Below are positions 1 to 9,296 of a stretch of DNA of 64,000 bases, piece after piece. How positions within the stretch are numbered: position 1 is the first letter of the stretch; each line of letters opens with the position of its first letter. Under the pieces are notes generated by a model. That model did no database searches and had not been told where the DNA came from. It worked only from the letters and a program-made list of their open reading frames with translations. The position numbers and the translations under genes were made by a program. Source of the stretch: Chitinophagales bacterium (GTDB lineage Bacteria > Bacteroidota > Bacteroidia > Chitinophagales > Chitinophagaceae); assembly GCA_017303335.1 (NCBI GenBank), contig JAFLBK010000001.1, positions 5,001-69,000 of the forward strand, in the 5' to 3' direction.

Positions 1-215
1 TCGTGAAGCAACCGATCAAAGTCGAAATGAAAATAATTCTGAAGCGCATGCACACCCGCATCTGTTCGGGAAGAACCAGTCAGCGAAAAAGCGCTCCGGT
101 AAAAGATCCCCAGCGCACGCTCCACCTCGGCCTGTACCGAGTTCGCATTCTGCTGAGCCTGGAAACCTGAGTAATTTCCGCCCTTATACATCACTTCAAT
201 AAAATACCGTGGCAT
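1..215 (-). CDS. truA: tRNA pseudouridine synthase A, N-terminal part
   Basis: First 71 codons of TruA, the enzyme that forms pseudouridine at positions 38-40 in the tRNA anticodon arm. The frame begins MPRYFIEVMYKGGNYSGFQ and carries the family's catalytic motif SSRTDAGVHA, with the nucleophile at Asp52. The ATG is at 213-215 on the minus strand, 24 bases after the stop of the DUF4476 gene, so the two are probably cotranscribed. The remainder lies beyond base 1 and cannot be inspected. The frame is too short for default ORF calling but the motif makes the family call firm. Confidence 0.9.
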   Translation of the reverse strand, partial: MPRYFIEVMYKGGNYSGFQAQQNANSVQAEVERALGIFYRSAFSLTGSSRTDAGVHALQNYFHFDFDRLLH

Positions 216-239
216 TGGAAAACAGTTTAAGCAACTAAA

Positions 240-1409
240 TCACCGCGTGAGCATGGCCCTGAACCTGCTGATATAATAGGCGTCTTTTAATTCCGACCCG
301 AGGGTACCGAACAGATCAAGATCGGCCACAAAAGGATAGGCCGCAACATACAACTTATATTTCCCTTCATCAGTCAAAAATAAACTCCCGAGGTTCCTGA
401 TCTGTTCGGTACCGTAACACATGTTTCGAAATCTTTTCAACGCTGCAGTAACCTTGCCCGAATCAGATTCGGCTGCCGACATTTGTTTACGTAGATTCAA
501 AAAATCTTTTTCCGTCGCAACCTGTTTACAGGGGGGCCTGGGTGTTACCTTTTTTACCACTGCACCCGGCAAAGTATCTGTTGCACCGCTCATTGAATCG
601 GCCGAAACATGTGAATCAGGCACCTTCATACCGATGAAACGGGGCGTCTCTTCCCGGGTTTGGGTAGCAATTGGCTGTGGACCGGGTTTCTGCAACGACA
701 AACTATCTGCTTTCACAATCGTGGATGCCGAAAATGGAATAAGCACCAGTACGGTATCCGCGGTTTCCCCCTTGCCATCGATATAACGAATACGAAGACC
801 GTCAGCCTGCTTTTCTTCATCGATCTTCCGCAACGCCGCCTCTTTCACAATGTCGCTCTTCTTTGTTACGCTGGGCTTTTCTGTGGGCACCGTAGTAGTT
901 AAGTTTGCTGAAGATGGCCGGGCTATACTGTCTTTAACAGCTGGCTGTTGCCGCTGAAGGATGCTGTTATCGCCCACCACGGAGGCAAGAACAAGCGCAA
1001 ACGAGTCGCTTACCGGTTCGGTTAAAGCGTCCGGAGCAGGTCCCCCTTCGGGCTGCATGAAAAGGATCGCTGCTGTTTGCAGGTTTACCAGGCCCCATCC
1101 CTTGCTGCCAAAGTACCGCAGCTGGTACCCGGCATTTTCTTCTTTGACAGCACATGTAACTTTCTGAACAGGCCATTCGTTTTTGGGAAAACCAAAAAAT
1201 AATTCATAATTGCCGGCATCCAGGCGGGAAAGGATCAGGTAACCGGCTTCCGATGAGGCAAACAGTTTACCGCCAAGTTTTACAGAAAATGGGTGATTGC
1301 CCTCTGATTGAATATAGATAAACCTGCTCTTCTGGGCAGCGGAAACAAGGCTAAGCAACAAAAAGAAAACAGTGACCAGCAATGCTCGTTTGGGATCCGG
1401 GCTCTTCAT
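240..1409 (-). CDS. exported DUF4476-type protein
   Basis: A 389-residue exported protein of unknown role. A signal peptide is evident (KR, then ALLVTVFFLLLSLVSAA, then Q). Residues about 28-115 look like a beta-rich domain; about 130-290 is a low-complexity Ser/Thr/Lys/Pro linker with one predicted-disordered look; residues about 295-387 match the DUF4476 pattern as I remember it, with FLNLRKQMSAAESDS, EQIRNLGSLF and KYKLYVAAYPFVADLD spaced as in that family. DUF4476 proteins are common in Bacteroidota and have no assigned function. It is followed closely by truA on the same strand, which is unlikely to be a functional link. Confidence 0.75.
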   Translation of the reverse strand: MKSPDPKRALLVTVFFLLLSLVSAAQKSRFIYIQSEGNHPFSVKLGGKLFASSEAGYLILSRLDAGNYELFFGFPKNEWPVQKVTCAVKEENAGYQLRYFGSKGWGLVNLQTAAILFMQPEGGPAPDALTEPVSDSFALVLASVVGDNSILQRQQPAVKDSIARPSSANLTTTVPTEKPSVTKKSDIVKEAALRKIDEEKQADGLRIRYIDGKGETADTVLVLIPFSASTIVKADSLSLQKPGPQPIATQTREETPRFIGMKVPDSHVSADSMSGATDTLPGAVVKKVTPRPPCKQVATEKDFLNLRKQMSAAESDSGKVTAALKRFRNMCYGTEQIRNLGSLFLTDEGKYKLYVAAYPFVADLDLFGTLGSELKDAYYISRFRAMLTR

Positions 1410-1495
1410 CGTACTTGATTGAACGGGCCAAAATTACTCAAATATTATGCCTTTGCCATTTAAATAAAAACGCCCTGCCAATCAACCGCCTCCCG

Positions 1496-1503
1496 TATTT
1501 TTG
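1496..1503 (+). promoter_or_regulatory. probable -7 box for the M1 peptidase gene
   Basis: TATTTTTG fits the Bacteroidota -7 consensus TAnnTTTG and lies 18 bases before the ATG at 1521. No clean TTG -33 element is seen about 20 bases upstream, so this is a partial match. Confidence 0.4.
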
Positions 1504-1520
1504 CACCCTAAATTTATAGT

Positions 1521-3968
1521 ATGAAAAAAATGTTGTTGCTGCTTGCCTTGACCGCAGGCTCTTTTTTTACACAAGCCCAGCAAGGCAATGAACCCGCACC
1601 GGATACATCCTGGAAAAAGATATACCGGGCCACGCCTACCAAGTTCAACGACCTGGTACATACCAAACTGGAGGTACGTTTCGATTATGACAAAGCCTGG
1701 ATGTACGGCAAAGAATGGCTGACGGCCAAACCTCATTTTTATCCTACCGACTCAATAACACTGGATGCCAAGGGAATGGAGATCAAAGAAGTGGCACTGG
1801 TGAAAGGAACCGCTAAATCGGCCCTCAAATATGATTACGACGGCTGGGAACTGCGGATCAAACTGGATAGAACATATAAGAACAATGAGAATTACACCCT
1901 CTACATCGACTACATCAGCAAACCCAATGAGGTTAAAGTAAAGGGCAGTGCCGCGATCAACGACGCCAAAGGCCTCTATTTCATCAACCCCAAAGGCGAA
2001 GAGAAAGACAAGCCAACACAGATCTGGACGCAGGGTGAAACAGAAGGTACCAGCGTTTGGTGCCCTACCATCGACAAACCCAACCAGAAAACCACCCAGG
2101 AAATGTACATGACCGTTCCGGCCAAGTACGTAACCTTAAGCAATGGGTTACTCATCAGCCAGAAGAAAAATACAGATGGCACCCGCACCGATTACTGGAA
2201 AATGGACCTGCCCCACGCTCCCTATCTTTTTTTCATGGGTGTGGGCGATTTCAAAATCATCAAAGACAGTTATAAAGGCAAAGAAGTAAGTTATTACGTA
2301 GAACCTGAGCAGGCTCCGTACGCAAGAGGCGTATTCGGACTTACACCGGAAATGATCAAATTCTTTTCCGATAAACTGGGCGTAGAGTACCCCTGGCAGA
2401 AATACAACCAGATCGTTGGCCGCGACTACGTAAGCGGCGCCATGGAAAACACCACGGCCACCCTTCACCAGGAAAGCGCTTACCAGAACAGCCGCCAGCT
2501 CACCGATGGCAATTCCTGGGAAACCGTTATCGCCCATGAACTCTTTCACCAATGGTTCGGCGATTACGTAACCACCGAAAGCTGGAGCAACATCACCGTT
2601 AATGAAACCATGGCCGATTACAGCCAGACCCTCTGGATGGAATACAAATACGGAAAAGATGCCGGCGACGAAGAGAATTTCCAGGGACAGGCTCAATACC
2701 TCTCGAACCCCAACGAAGCCAAGAAAGACCTCGTTCGCTTTAAATACAGCGATAAAGAGGATGTCTTCGACCTGGTAAGCTACCAGAAGGGCGGACGGGT
2801 ACAGCACATGCTCCGGAATTACGTAGGTGATGAAGCCTATTTCAAATCACTGAATAACTATCTTACCACCAACAAATTCAAAAACGGCGAAGCGCACCAG
2901 ATGCGACTTGCCTTTGAAGAAGTGACCGGGCAAGACCTGAGCTGGTTCTGGAACCAATGGTATTTTGGCAGCGGGCACCCCATTGTAAAGATTGATTACA
3001 ACTACGATGACGCGGCCGGTAAAGCCATGGTGATCATCGAACAAACTCAAAAGACAGATAAAGTATTCAGGCTGCCGATTGCAATCGACGTATACAACGG
3101 CGCCAACAAAAAACGCTACAATGTATGGGTGGAGAACAAGATCGATACCTTCACATTCAGCTATTCACAAAAGCCCGACCTGATCAACGTGGACGCCGAT
3201 AAAGTGATCCTCTGGCAAAAGACCGATAATAAGACCACCGAGAATTTTATTCATCAATTACGCTATGCTCCCCTGTACCTCGACCGTAAAGAGGCCATCG
3301 ATTACCTCGGTAAAAAAGCCCTGCCTGAACTCGCGGATGGATTAAAAGATAAATACGCCACCCTCCGCAGAAGCACCATCAACAAACTGGCAAGCTCCAA
3401 GTTCAAAGACGATCCGAAAGTGGTAGCTGCGATTGAACAGATCGCCAACACCGAGAAAGATCGTAAAACAAAAGGAGCCGCCCTCTCCTTCCTGGCAAAA
3501 AAAGTAGATGCCAAATACAAACCCCTGTTCGAAAAGAACCTGAACGACAGCAGCTACACCGTTGCCGGCGCCGCGTTGGAAGGACTGAAAAGCCTCGAAC
3601 CCGCGAAAGCATACGAACTGGCCAAGAAATACAATAGCGACGCAAAGGGCGACCTGGGCGAAACCGTTACCGATATCATCATGAGCGAGGGAACAGAAGC
3701 CGACTTCGACCTCGTGGCCAACCGTTACAATAAAATGCCGCTTAGCCAGGAAAAAGTGGCAGGCAGCGCCACCTTTGCCACCTACCTGGAAAAAGTACAG
3801 AACATCGCCAACGTGAAGAAAGGCATCGACATGATCGTTGCTTTCCGCAACCTGGTACCCGAGCAGTTCCGCGGTTTTGTGGACCCCACCATCAAAGGCG
3901 GATTAAGCAAACTGGGCAAGGCCAAGGGAAAAGAGATCGAAGATTATATCGCCGAGAAAATGAAGTAA
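1521..3968 (+). CDS. M1 family zinc metallopeptidase (aminopeptidase N-like)
   Basis: An 815-residue exported aminopeptidase that removes N-terminal residues from peptides, probably in the periplasm. It begins with the signal peptide MKKMLLLLALTAGSFFTQAQ. The M1 exopeptidase motif GAMEN is present, followed by the zinc site HELFHQW (His339, Glu340, His343) and the third ligand Glu362 in NVNE spacing of 18 residues, as in M1 enzymes. The C-terminal part (about 585-720) has repeating helical pairs of HEAT type, ending in a long helical tail. It is a single gene between divergent and convergent neighbours and is closed by a strong hairpin terminator. Substrate preference cannot be read from sequence. 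Confidence 0.93.
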   Translation: MKKMLLLLALTAGSFFTQAQQGNEPAPDTSWKKIYRATPTKFNDLVHTKLEVRFDYDKAWMYGKEWLTAKPHFYPTDSITLDAKGMEIKEVALVKGTAKSALKYDYDGWELRIKLDRTYKNNENYTLYIDYISKPNEVKVKGSAAINDAKGLYFINPKGEEKDKPTQIWTQGETEGTSVWCPTIDKPNQKTTQEMYMTVPAKYVTLSNGLLISQKKNTDGTRTDYWKMDLPHAPYLFFMGVGDFKIIKDSYKGKEVSYYVEPEQAPYARGVFGLTPEMIKFFSDKLGVEYPWQKYNQIVGRDYVSGAMENTTATLHQESAYQNSRQLTDGNSWETVIAHELFHQWFGDYVTTESWSNITVNETMADYSQTLWMEYKYGKDAGDEENFQGQAQYLSNPNEAKKDLVRFKYSDKEDVFDLVSYQKGGRVQHMLRNYVGDEAYFKSLNNYLTTNKFKNGEAHQMRLAFEEVTGQDLSWFWNQWYFGSGHPIVKIDYNYDDAAGKAMVIIEQTQKTDKVFRLPIAIDVYNGANKKRYNVWVENKIDTFTFSYSQKPDLINVDADKVILWQKTDNKTTENFIHQLRYAPLYLDRKEAIDYLGKKALPELADGLKDKYATLRRSTINKLASSKFKDDPKVVAAIEQIANTEKDRKTKGAALSFLAKKVDAKYKPLFEKNLNDSSYTVAGAALEGLKSLEPAKAYELAKKYNSDAKGDLGETVTDIIMSEGTEADFDLVANRYNKMPLSQEKVAGSATFATYLEKVQNIANVKKGIDMIVAFRNLVPEQFRGFVDPTIKGGLSKLGKAKGKEIEDYIAEKMK

Positions 3969-3991
3969 TCAGCAATAGTAAATGCTACCAG

Positions 3992-4016
3992 GCCCCGGAT
4001 AACTCCGGGGCTTTTT
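3992..4016 (+). terminator. Rho-independent terminator after the M1 peptidase
   Basis: Perfect 8-bp stem GCCCCGGA / TCCGGGGC with a 4-base loop, followed by TTTTTATTTT. It starts 24 bases after the stop codon at 3968. Confidence 0.9.
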
Positions 4017-4038
4017 ATTTTGCCGGATTGATCTGCGC

Positions 4039-4251
4039 TTACCTGAAGAACTCAGCAAGGGGAATTTCAAGCACCCTGCTGATCTTGTGCAATGTACGTA
4101 TGGTGGGATTGACCCGGCCCGCTTCTATCCGCGACATCCTGCCTTTCGCAAAACCACATTTCATGGCTACATAATGCTGTGTGAGGCCTTTCCGGGTGCG
4201 TAACGATTTGATCCTGTTTCCCAACGTACGCAGTAATTCTGCTTCGGTCAT
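4039..4251 (-). CDS. small HTH (XRE/Cro-CI type) transcriptional regulator
   Basis: A one-domain DNA-binding protein of about 70 residues. The helix-turn-helix is clear: IKSLRTRKGLTQHYVAMKCG followed by RMSRIEAGRVNPTIRTL and a last helix with LEIPLAEFF. I chose the ATG at 4249-4251 because GAAGGAAAC lies just upstream and translation then starts at MTEAELLRTLGNRIKS, where the domain begins; an upstream ATG at 4288-4290 would add 13 residues without domain features. It stands alone between the peptidase terminator and a divergent kinase gene, so its target may be itself or the two-component cluster; that is a guess. Confidence 0.8.
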   Translation of the reverse strand: MTEAELLRTLGNRIKSLRTRKGLTQHYVAMKCGFAKGRMSRIEAGRVNPTIRTLHKISRVLEIPLAEFFR

Positions 4252-4435
4252 ATAGTTTCCTTCATTTGGACAGGAAAGTAGGGTAGCCAAGCCGGCAGGA
4301 GCCTAATATCAGTCAGGCCAGGGATTGATATTGCTCATACCGCATTTACCCTGATTGCATTAGAAAAAGATCAGAATGTTGCTTTTTATGACAACATTTC
4401 CTATATTACTTAAGCCAGTTTGCAATTGATTGCCT

Positions 4436-5392
4436 ATGAAAGAGGCGACTACCATGATCCCGCCCGAATTCGGCTCCGACGCTTTTTTAGTTATCGGGCA
4501 GGATGGTCGTATAACAGCCGGTAACCAGGCCGCCGCCCGGATCAGTGGTTTATCCCAATCCGAATTACTCGAAACCGGTTTCGGTGATCTCTTCGCCAAC
4601 CCCGCAGAAGCCAACGCATTCATACAGGAAGTCCTGCGTACAGGAACCGCATCGAACCATACCTTGCCCCTGCGCCACAACAACGGAACGGCTCCCCGAA
4701 ACATATGCATCTCCGCTTTTACAGACCGGCGCAAGGAATTGGTTTTTGTGAGTGCCTCTCCCGAAGCCATGCCCGTTCCGGCAACTGAAACCGATATCCG
4801 GTTGATCCGCCAGGAGATCTCCGATTATAAATATGCACTCGATGAATCATCGATCGTGGCCATCACCGACCAGAAAGGGATCATTAAACACGTAAACTCA
4901 AATTTTTGCAGGATCTCCAAATACAGCCGCGAAGAATTGATCGGGCAGGACCACCGCATCATCAACTCAGGCTATCATCCCAAAGAATTCATCCGGAATC
5001 TCTGGGTAACAATCGCTCATGGAAAAATATGGCGGGGAGAATTAAAGAACCGGGCCAAGGACGGCACGTATTATTGGGTGGATACCACCATTGTTCCGTT
5101 TGTGAATGCAGATGGAAAACCTTTTCAATACCTGGCCATCCGCTCCGACATCACTTCCCGTAAGATGGCGGAAGAAGAACTCGAAAAAAGCCTGAAAGAA
5201 ATTTCCGATTACAAGTATGCGCTCGATGAATCCGCCATTGTTGCCATCACGGATCAGAAAGGGGGCATCCGGTACGCCAATCATAACTTTTGCCGGATCT
5301 CCAAGTTCGGCTACGATGAATTGATCGGCCAGGACCATCGCATCATCAATTCAGGCTATCACCCCAAGGAATTCATCCGCAACCCTGGGTGA
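4436..5392 (+). pseudogene. PAS-domain histidine kinase, N-terminal fragment (frameshifted)
   Basis: First part of a sensor histidine kinase. From the ATG at 4436 it encodes PAS-A (about 10-110), PAS-B (about 125-245) and the first half of PAS-C (from about 260), then stops early at RNPG. The matching place in PAS-B reads RNLWVTIAHGKIWRGE. At 5379-5390 the sequence is CGCAACCCTGGGTGA where the sister PAS predicts CGCAACCTCTGGGTGA, so one base is missing and frame is lost. The remaining domains continue in the next frame at 5389. A TTG at 4430 is in frame but the ATG at 4436 is preferred. No transmembrane segment is seen, so it would be a cytoplasmic sensor. Either a real recent mutation or a sequencing error. 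Confidence 0.8.
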
Positions 5393-6276
5393 CGATCGCC
5401 AACGGAAAAATCTGGCGGGGAGAATTGAAGAACCGGGCCAAAGACGGTACCCACTACTGGGTGGATACCACCATTGTTCCCTTTCTTGGCGAGCAAGGCA
5501 AACCCCACCAGTATGTAGCCATCCGGGCCGATATCACGCAACGCAAACAGGCCGAAGAAGAGATCATGATCCTGAACGAAGAACTGGAAAAACGGGTACG
5601 GGAACGTACCGAAGAGATGGAATCCTTTTCGTATTCGGTATCGCACGACCTGCGGGCGCCGCTCAGGGCCATCAACGGCTACGCGAATATCCTGGAAGAA
5701 GATTACAATGACCGGCTCGATGAAGAAGGGAAAAGACTGCTGAAAGAGGTACAGCAGAATGCCCGGAAAATGGGCGTTCTTATCGACGACCTTCTGGCAT
5801 TCTCCCGGCTGGGCCGTAAAGAGATCGAACGCAGCGCCATCGATATGAACCGGCTGGCCAAACAGGCGATCAAAGAAACGGAACTGGCAAGCCCGCACCA
5901 TGCCAGCATCAAATTATGGCCCTTGCTCCCGGCAAAAGGCGATCCGGCATTACTGCAGAATGTTCTGAACAACCTGGTATCAAACGCGATCAAGTACTCC
6001 GGTAAAAACGAAAAACCCTTCATCGAAATCCGTTCAAAGAGAGGGAACGGAGAACTGATCTATTCCGTAAAGGACAACGGCGTCGGTTTCGATATGCAGT
6101 ATGAAGGAAAACTATTCGGCCTCTTTCAGCGGCTCCACTCGGCCGATGAATTTCCGGGTACCGGTGTGGGCCTCGCCATGGCCAAACGCATCATCAGCAA
6201 ACACAAGGGCCGTATATGGGCCCAGGGAAAGCTGAACGAAGGCGCTACATTTTATTTTAGTTTACCCGATGACTAA
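5389..6276 (+). pseudogene. PAS-domain histidine kinase, C-terminal fragment (frameshifted)
   Basis: Second part of the kinase begun at 4436. It opens in the middle of PAS-C (IANGKIWRGELKNRAKDG), then a short coiled coil (about 57-82), a HisKA domain with phospho-acceptor His86 in SYSVSHDLRAPLR, and a HATPase_c domain with N-box NVLNNLVSNAIKYS, DNGVGFDM and GTGVGLAMAKRI. The nominal start is the GTG at 5389, created only by the frame change; there is no sign of an independent start site. As a separate protein it would keep the catalytic core but have lost sensing. It overlaps the following response regulator by 8 bases, consistent with a kinase/regulator operon. Confidence 0.8.
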
Positions 6277-6550
6277 CAACCGAAATATGAACGACATGGA
6301 AATTGAAATACTGCTGGTGGAAGACAATACAAGCGACGCGGAACTCACCATCCGGGCCCTGCACAAGAAACACATCGCCAATAACATCATCCACCTGCAG
6401 GATGGCGCCATGGCACTTGATTTTCTTTTGGCACCGGTTCGTTCGCGAACCGGAACATCAACAACCGGCCAAAGATCATCCTGCTCGATCTTAAAATGCC
6501 CAAAGTGGATGGTATCGAAGTGCTGCGCAAGATCAAAGCGGAGGAACTGA
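6269..6550 (+). pseudogene. single-domain response regulator, N-terminal fragment (frameshifted)
   Basis: Start of a CheY-like receiver of the Rcp1 kind. [20 protein letters not shown] gives beta-1 and the acidic pocket (Glu-Asp). Frame is lost at about 6424-6432: the sequence CTTTTGGCACC reads LLAP, whereas inserting one T gives [26 protein letters not shown], exactly the expected receiver. The phospho-acceptor Asp of LDLKMP therefore lies in neither fragment. The ATG at 6269 overlaps the kinase stop, so the two genes were translationally coupled. Second one-base deletion within 1.1 kb. Confidence 0.75.
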
Positions 6551-6726
6551 CCCGCAAAATTCCCGTGGTCGTTCTCACTTCGTCGAAAGAAAACCCGGAC
6601 ATCGAAAAAGCGTATTCGCTCGGCGCCAACAGTTATATCGTGAAGCCCGTAGACTTTGATGGCTTTTCGAAAGCCATTGCAGAACTGGGATTTTACTGGT
6701 TGTTACTGAATGAATCACCGCAATAA
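6496..6726 (+). pseudogene. single-domain response regulator, C-terminal fragment (frameshifted)
   Basis: Second half of the receiver begun at 6269. It reads [17 protein letters not shown], then VVVLTSS (the conserved Thr/Ser switch) and [10 protein letters not shown] (the conserved Lys), and ends after a last helix. The ATG at 6496 is the ordinary Met of the LDLKMPK motif and not a true start. With one T restored near 6428 the whole regulator would run 6269-6726, about 152 residues, with no output domain, as is usual for partners of phytochrome-like or PAS kinases. Confidence 0.75.
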
Positions 6727-6732
6727 AAACAA

Positions 6733-8904
6733 ATGGCTCCTGTACTGAAAATACTGTTACTGGAAGACAATCCGGCGGATGCAGACCTGGTACAACTTTG
6801 CCTGCATAAGGAGAAAATGGATTGTATCTTCCATATTGCCAGCGACAAAACGGGTTTTATCGATGCCCTGGACCATTTTTCGCCCGACCTGATCCTTTCC
6901 GATCATTCGTTGCCGCAATTCAATTCATTTGATGCGCTCTCCGCCGCTCGCCAGCGTTTCCCCAATATTCCTTTCATTATGGTGACCGGTACGGCGTCGG
7001 AAGAATTTGCCGCACACATCATCAAACAGGGAGCCGATGATTACATCCTCAAGGATCGCATGGCCCGGCTACCGGCAGCCATCAAAGCATCGCTGCTGCA
7101 ACGCAGGTCGCTCAAGGAAGTGGCCGATTACAAATACGCCCTGGATCAGACAGCCATTGTGGCCATCACCGATCAGCGGGGTATCATCCAGTACGCCAAT
7201 GATAACTTTTGCCGGATATCAAAATACCGATTGGATGAACTCATCGGGCAAGACCACCGGATCATCAACTCGGGCTACCACCCGGCGGCCTACATCCGCA
7301 CATTGTGGAAAACCATTGCGCATGGCAATATCTGGAGGGGCGAGTTCTGCAACAAGGCAAAAGACGGAACCCTCTACTGGGTGGATACGACCATCATCCC
7401 GTTCGTCAATGAGAAAGGCAAACCGTATCAGTACCTCTCCATACGGATCGATATCACCCAAAAGAAAACGGCCGAATACCTGCTCAAAGTCAGCGAAGAG
7501 AATTACCGCACGATCTTTTTTAAAAGTCCGTTCCCCAAGTGGATTTACGACCTGGAAACACTCCGGTTCCTGGATATAAATGAAACTGCCCTGAAACATT
7601 ATGGTTACAGCCGCGATGAATTCCTCTGCCTCACGATCCGCGACATCCGCCCACCGAAGGACGTGGATGCGCTGCTCAAAGACATCGCCCGGATTACGGA
7701 AGACCCCGGCAACCGTAATGGCACCTGGCGGCACCTGAAAAAAAACGGCGAGATCATCATGGTTGAAACAACCGCTCACCCAATTGAGTATAACGGAAGA
7801 AAGGCCCGGCTGGTAATAGCCATCGACATTACGAAAAAACTAAAGGCCGAAGAAGAATTGCGCCGGAGCGAAATGATGCTTAAGGAAGCACAGGGTATCG
7901 CTCACCTTGGCAGCTGGGAGATCGACTTCACCGAAGCGAACCATATCTGGTCGGATGAACTTTTCCGGATACTCGGGATAGACAAGGCTGAATCCGCTCC
8001 ATCGATTGAACTTTTCATTTCATTCATACATCCCGATGACCGAGTTGTTGCACAGCAGATCATTTTTGATGCACTCCGGAATTACACCCAATCCAGGATC
8101 GGCTTCCGTTTCATCCGGAAAAACGGGGCGATCCGCTTTGGCCTGATCGAATGGCGGTTTGAATTCGACGACAAAGGCGCTCCGCTCCGGCTTTATGGCA
8201 TTCTGCAAGACATAACCGAACAAAAAGCAGCTGAAGACAACCTGAAAAAAATGGAACGGAAGATACAGGAACAGCGGATACAGGAACAAAAGAAGATCGC
8301 CCGGGCCATCATCAAGGCACAGGAAAAAGAGCGCAATTACCTCGGGCAGGAGCTGCACGACAATGTGAACCAGATCCTGGCTGGCACCAAAATGTTCCTG
8401 GGCAGCGCCGCAAAAAAAAATACGGAAGTAAAAGAACTGATCAGGTACCCGCTGGAACTCATCGACACCGCCATCGAAGAGATCCGCACCTTATGCCAGC
8501 GGCTGGCCACGCCGGCAAAAAACATCGACCTGAAAGAACTGGTTGATGAGCTGCTCCGGAGCCTGCTTGACGGGCCGGACATCAAAACCATCTTCACATT
8601 CAATATCCCGGCAGAAAGCATCCAGGATGAATTGAAACTGAATATTTACCGGATCATCCAGGAACAGGTCAACAATATCATCAAGTATGCGGAAGCGAAA
8701 AACATAACGATTTCCCTTACGCATTCCACCGGTATCATCCGGGTTATCATCGCCGATGACGGCAAAGGCTTCGATGTGAATAAAAAAAGAAAAGGAGTGG
8801 GCATCTCAAACATGATCAACCGGGCCGAGTCGTTCAACGGGCAGGTGGACATAAAAAGTGAACCCGGCAAAGGAACCAGGATTTCGATAACCATCCCCGC
8901 TTGA
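6733..8904 (+). CDS. receiver-PAS-histidine kinase fusion (NarX/DesK-type kinase core)
   Basis: An intact 723-residue signalling protein. Domains in order: receiver (about 5-125; phospho-acceptor Asp57 in LILSDHSLP), PAS-1 (about 130-250, nearly the same sequence as PAS-B/C of the upstream kinase), PAS-2 (about 255-370), PAS-3 (about 385-500), coiled coil, HisKA_3 with His542 in LGQELHDNVNQ, and HATPase_c with DDGKGFDV and GVGISNM. HisKA_3 kinases normally phosphorylate LuxR-type regulators; none is encoded next door. The gene starts 7 bases after the broken response regulator, so all belong to one operon. No membrane segment. Its N-terminal receiver may accept phosphate from the upstream kinase, making a relay; that is inference. 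Confidence 0.88.
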   Translation: MAPVLKILLLEDNPADADLVQLCLHKEKMDCIFHIASDKTGFIDALDHFSPDLILSDHSLPQFNSFDALSAARQRFPNIPFIMVTGTASEEFAAHIIKQGADDYILKDRMARLPAAIKASLLQRRSLKEVADYKYALDQTAIVAITDQRGIIQYANDNFCRISKYRLDELIGQDHRIINSGYHPAAYIRTLWKTIAHGNIWRGEFCNKAKDGTLYWVDTTIIPFVNEKGKPYQYLSIRIDITQKKTAEYLLKVSEENYRTIFFKSPFPKWIYDLETLRFLDINETALKHYGYSRDEFLCLTIRDIRPPKDVDALLKDIARITEDPGNRNGTWRHLKKNGEIIMVETTAHPIEYNGRKARLVIAIDITKKLKAEEELRRSEMMLKEAQGIAHLGSWEIDFTEANHIWSDELFRILGIDKAESAPSIELFISFIHPDDRVVAQQIIFDALRNYTQSRIGFRFIRKNGAIRFGLIEWRFEFDDKGAPLRLYGILQDITEQKAAEDNLKKMERKIQEQRIQEQKKIARAIIKAQEKERNYLGQELHDNVNQILAGTKMFLGSAAKKNTEVKELIRYPLELIDTAIEEIRTLCQRLATPAKNIDLKELVDELLRSLLDGPDIKTIFTFNIPAESIQDELKLNIYRIIQEQVNNIIKYAEAKNITISLTHSTGIIRVIIADDGKGFDVNKKRKGVGISNMINRAESFNGQVDIKSEPGKGTRISITIPA

Positions 8905-8967
8905 TGGCGCTGCCCTTCTAAACATATAAGTTGTAAATCACCCGCCGAATAGAAATCATGGCGGGCG

Positions 8968-9002
8968 CCTACTATCTACAGATGTATGCACTCTGGACAC
9001 AA
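8968..9002 (+). repeat. left end of AT-rich transposon: direct repeat plus inverted repeat
   Basis: 8968-8979 is CCTACTATCTAC, repeated exactly at 13575-13586. 8982-9002 is an inverted match (17 of 21) to 13554-13574; both end in GGACACAA when read inward. The rest of the gene-free stretch 8905-9296 is AT-rich and contains only the cargo promoter near 9225 and, outside the element, an unpaired CCCGCC/GGCGGG hairpin at 8941-8965. Confidence 0.75.
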
Positions 9003-9212
9003 GTAAAAAATATGTGGAAAACTTAGTAAAAAATAAAAAGTTCTATATTAGAATATATAACAAAAAATAATGGGCTTTCCCCTTTCATATTTTATAATTT
9101 TTAGGCTGGTAGCTAATTTTATTAGCAAATCATAATTAAATGACTTGTAGTCAACTGGGCATTAAAAATATTAAAAATTAAGCCATTATAGTTGGTAGAA
9201 TCATTTTTGCAT

Positions 9213-9232
9213 TGTATTTTTAAATACATTTG
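9213..9232 (+). promoter_or_regulatory. promoter -7 box overlapped by a palindromic operator
   Basis: TACATTTG at 9225-9232 matches the TAnnTTTG -7 box. It overlaps a perfect 7-2-7 palindrome, TGTATTT TT AAATACA (9213-9228), a likely repressor site. The first cargo gene begins at 9297. Confidence 0.5.
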
Positions 9233-9296
9233 CACTCCCTAATAAAGTTGTTTACTTAGGTAATAGCTTTATAAGTTAATTAAGAAGGAGCCGTAT

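Noticed and set aside
8941-8965. CCCGCC/GGCGGG hairpin as terminator of the kinase operon
   Set aside because: No T tract follows on either strand; the loop is 13 bases.
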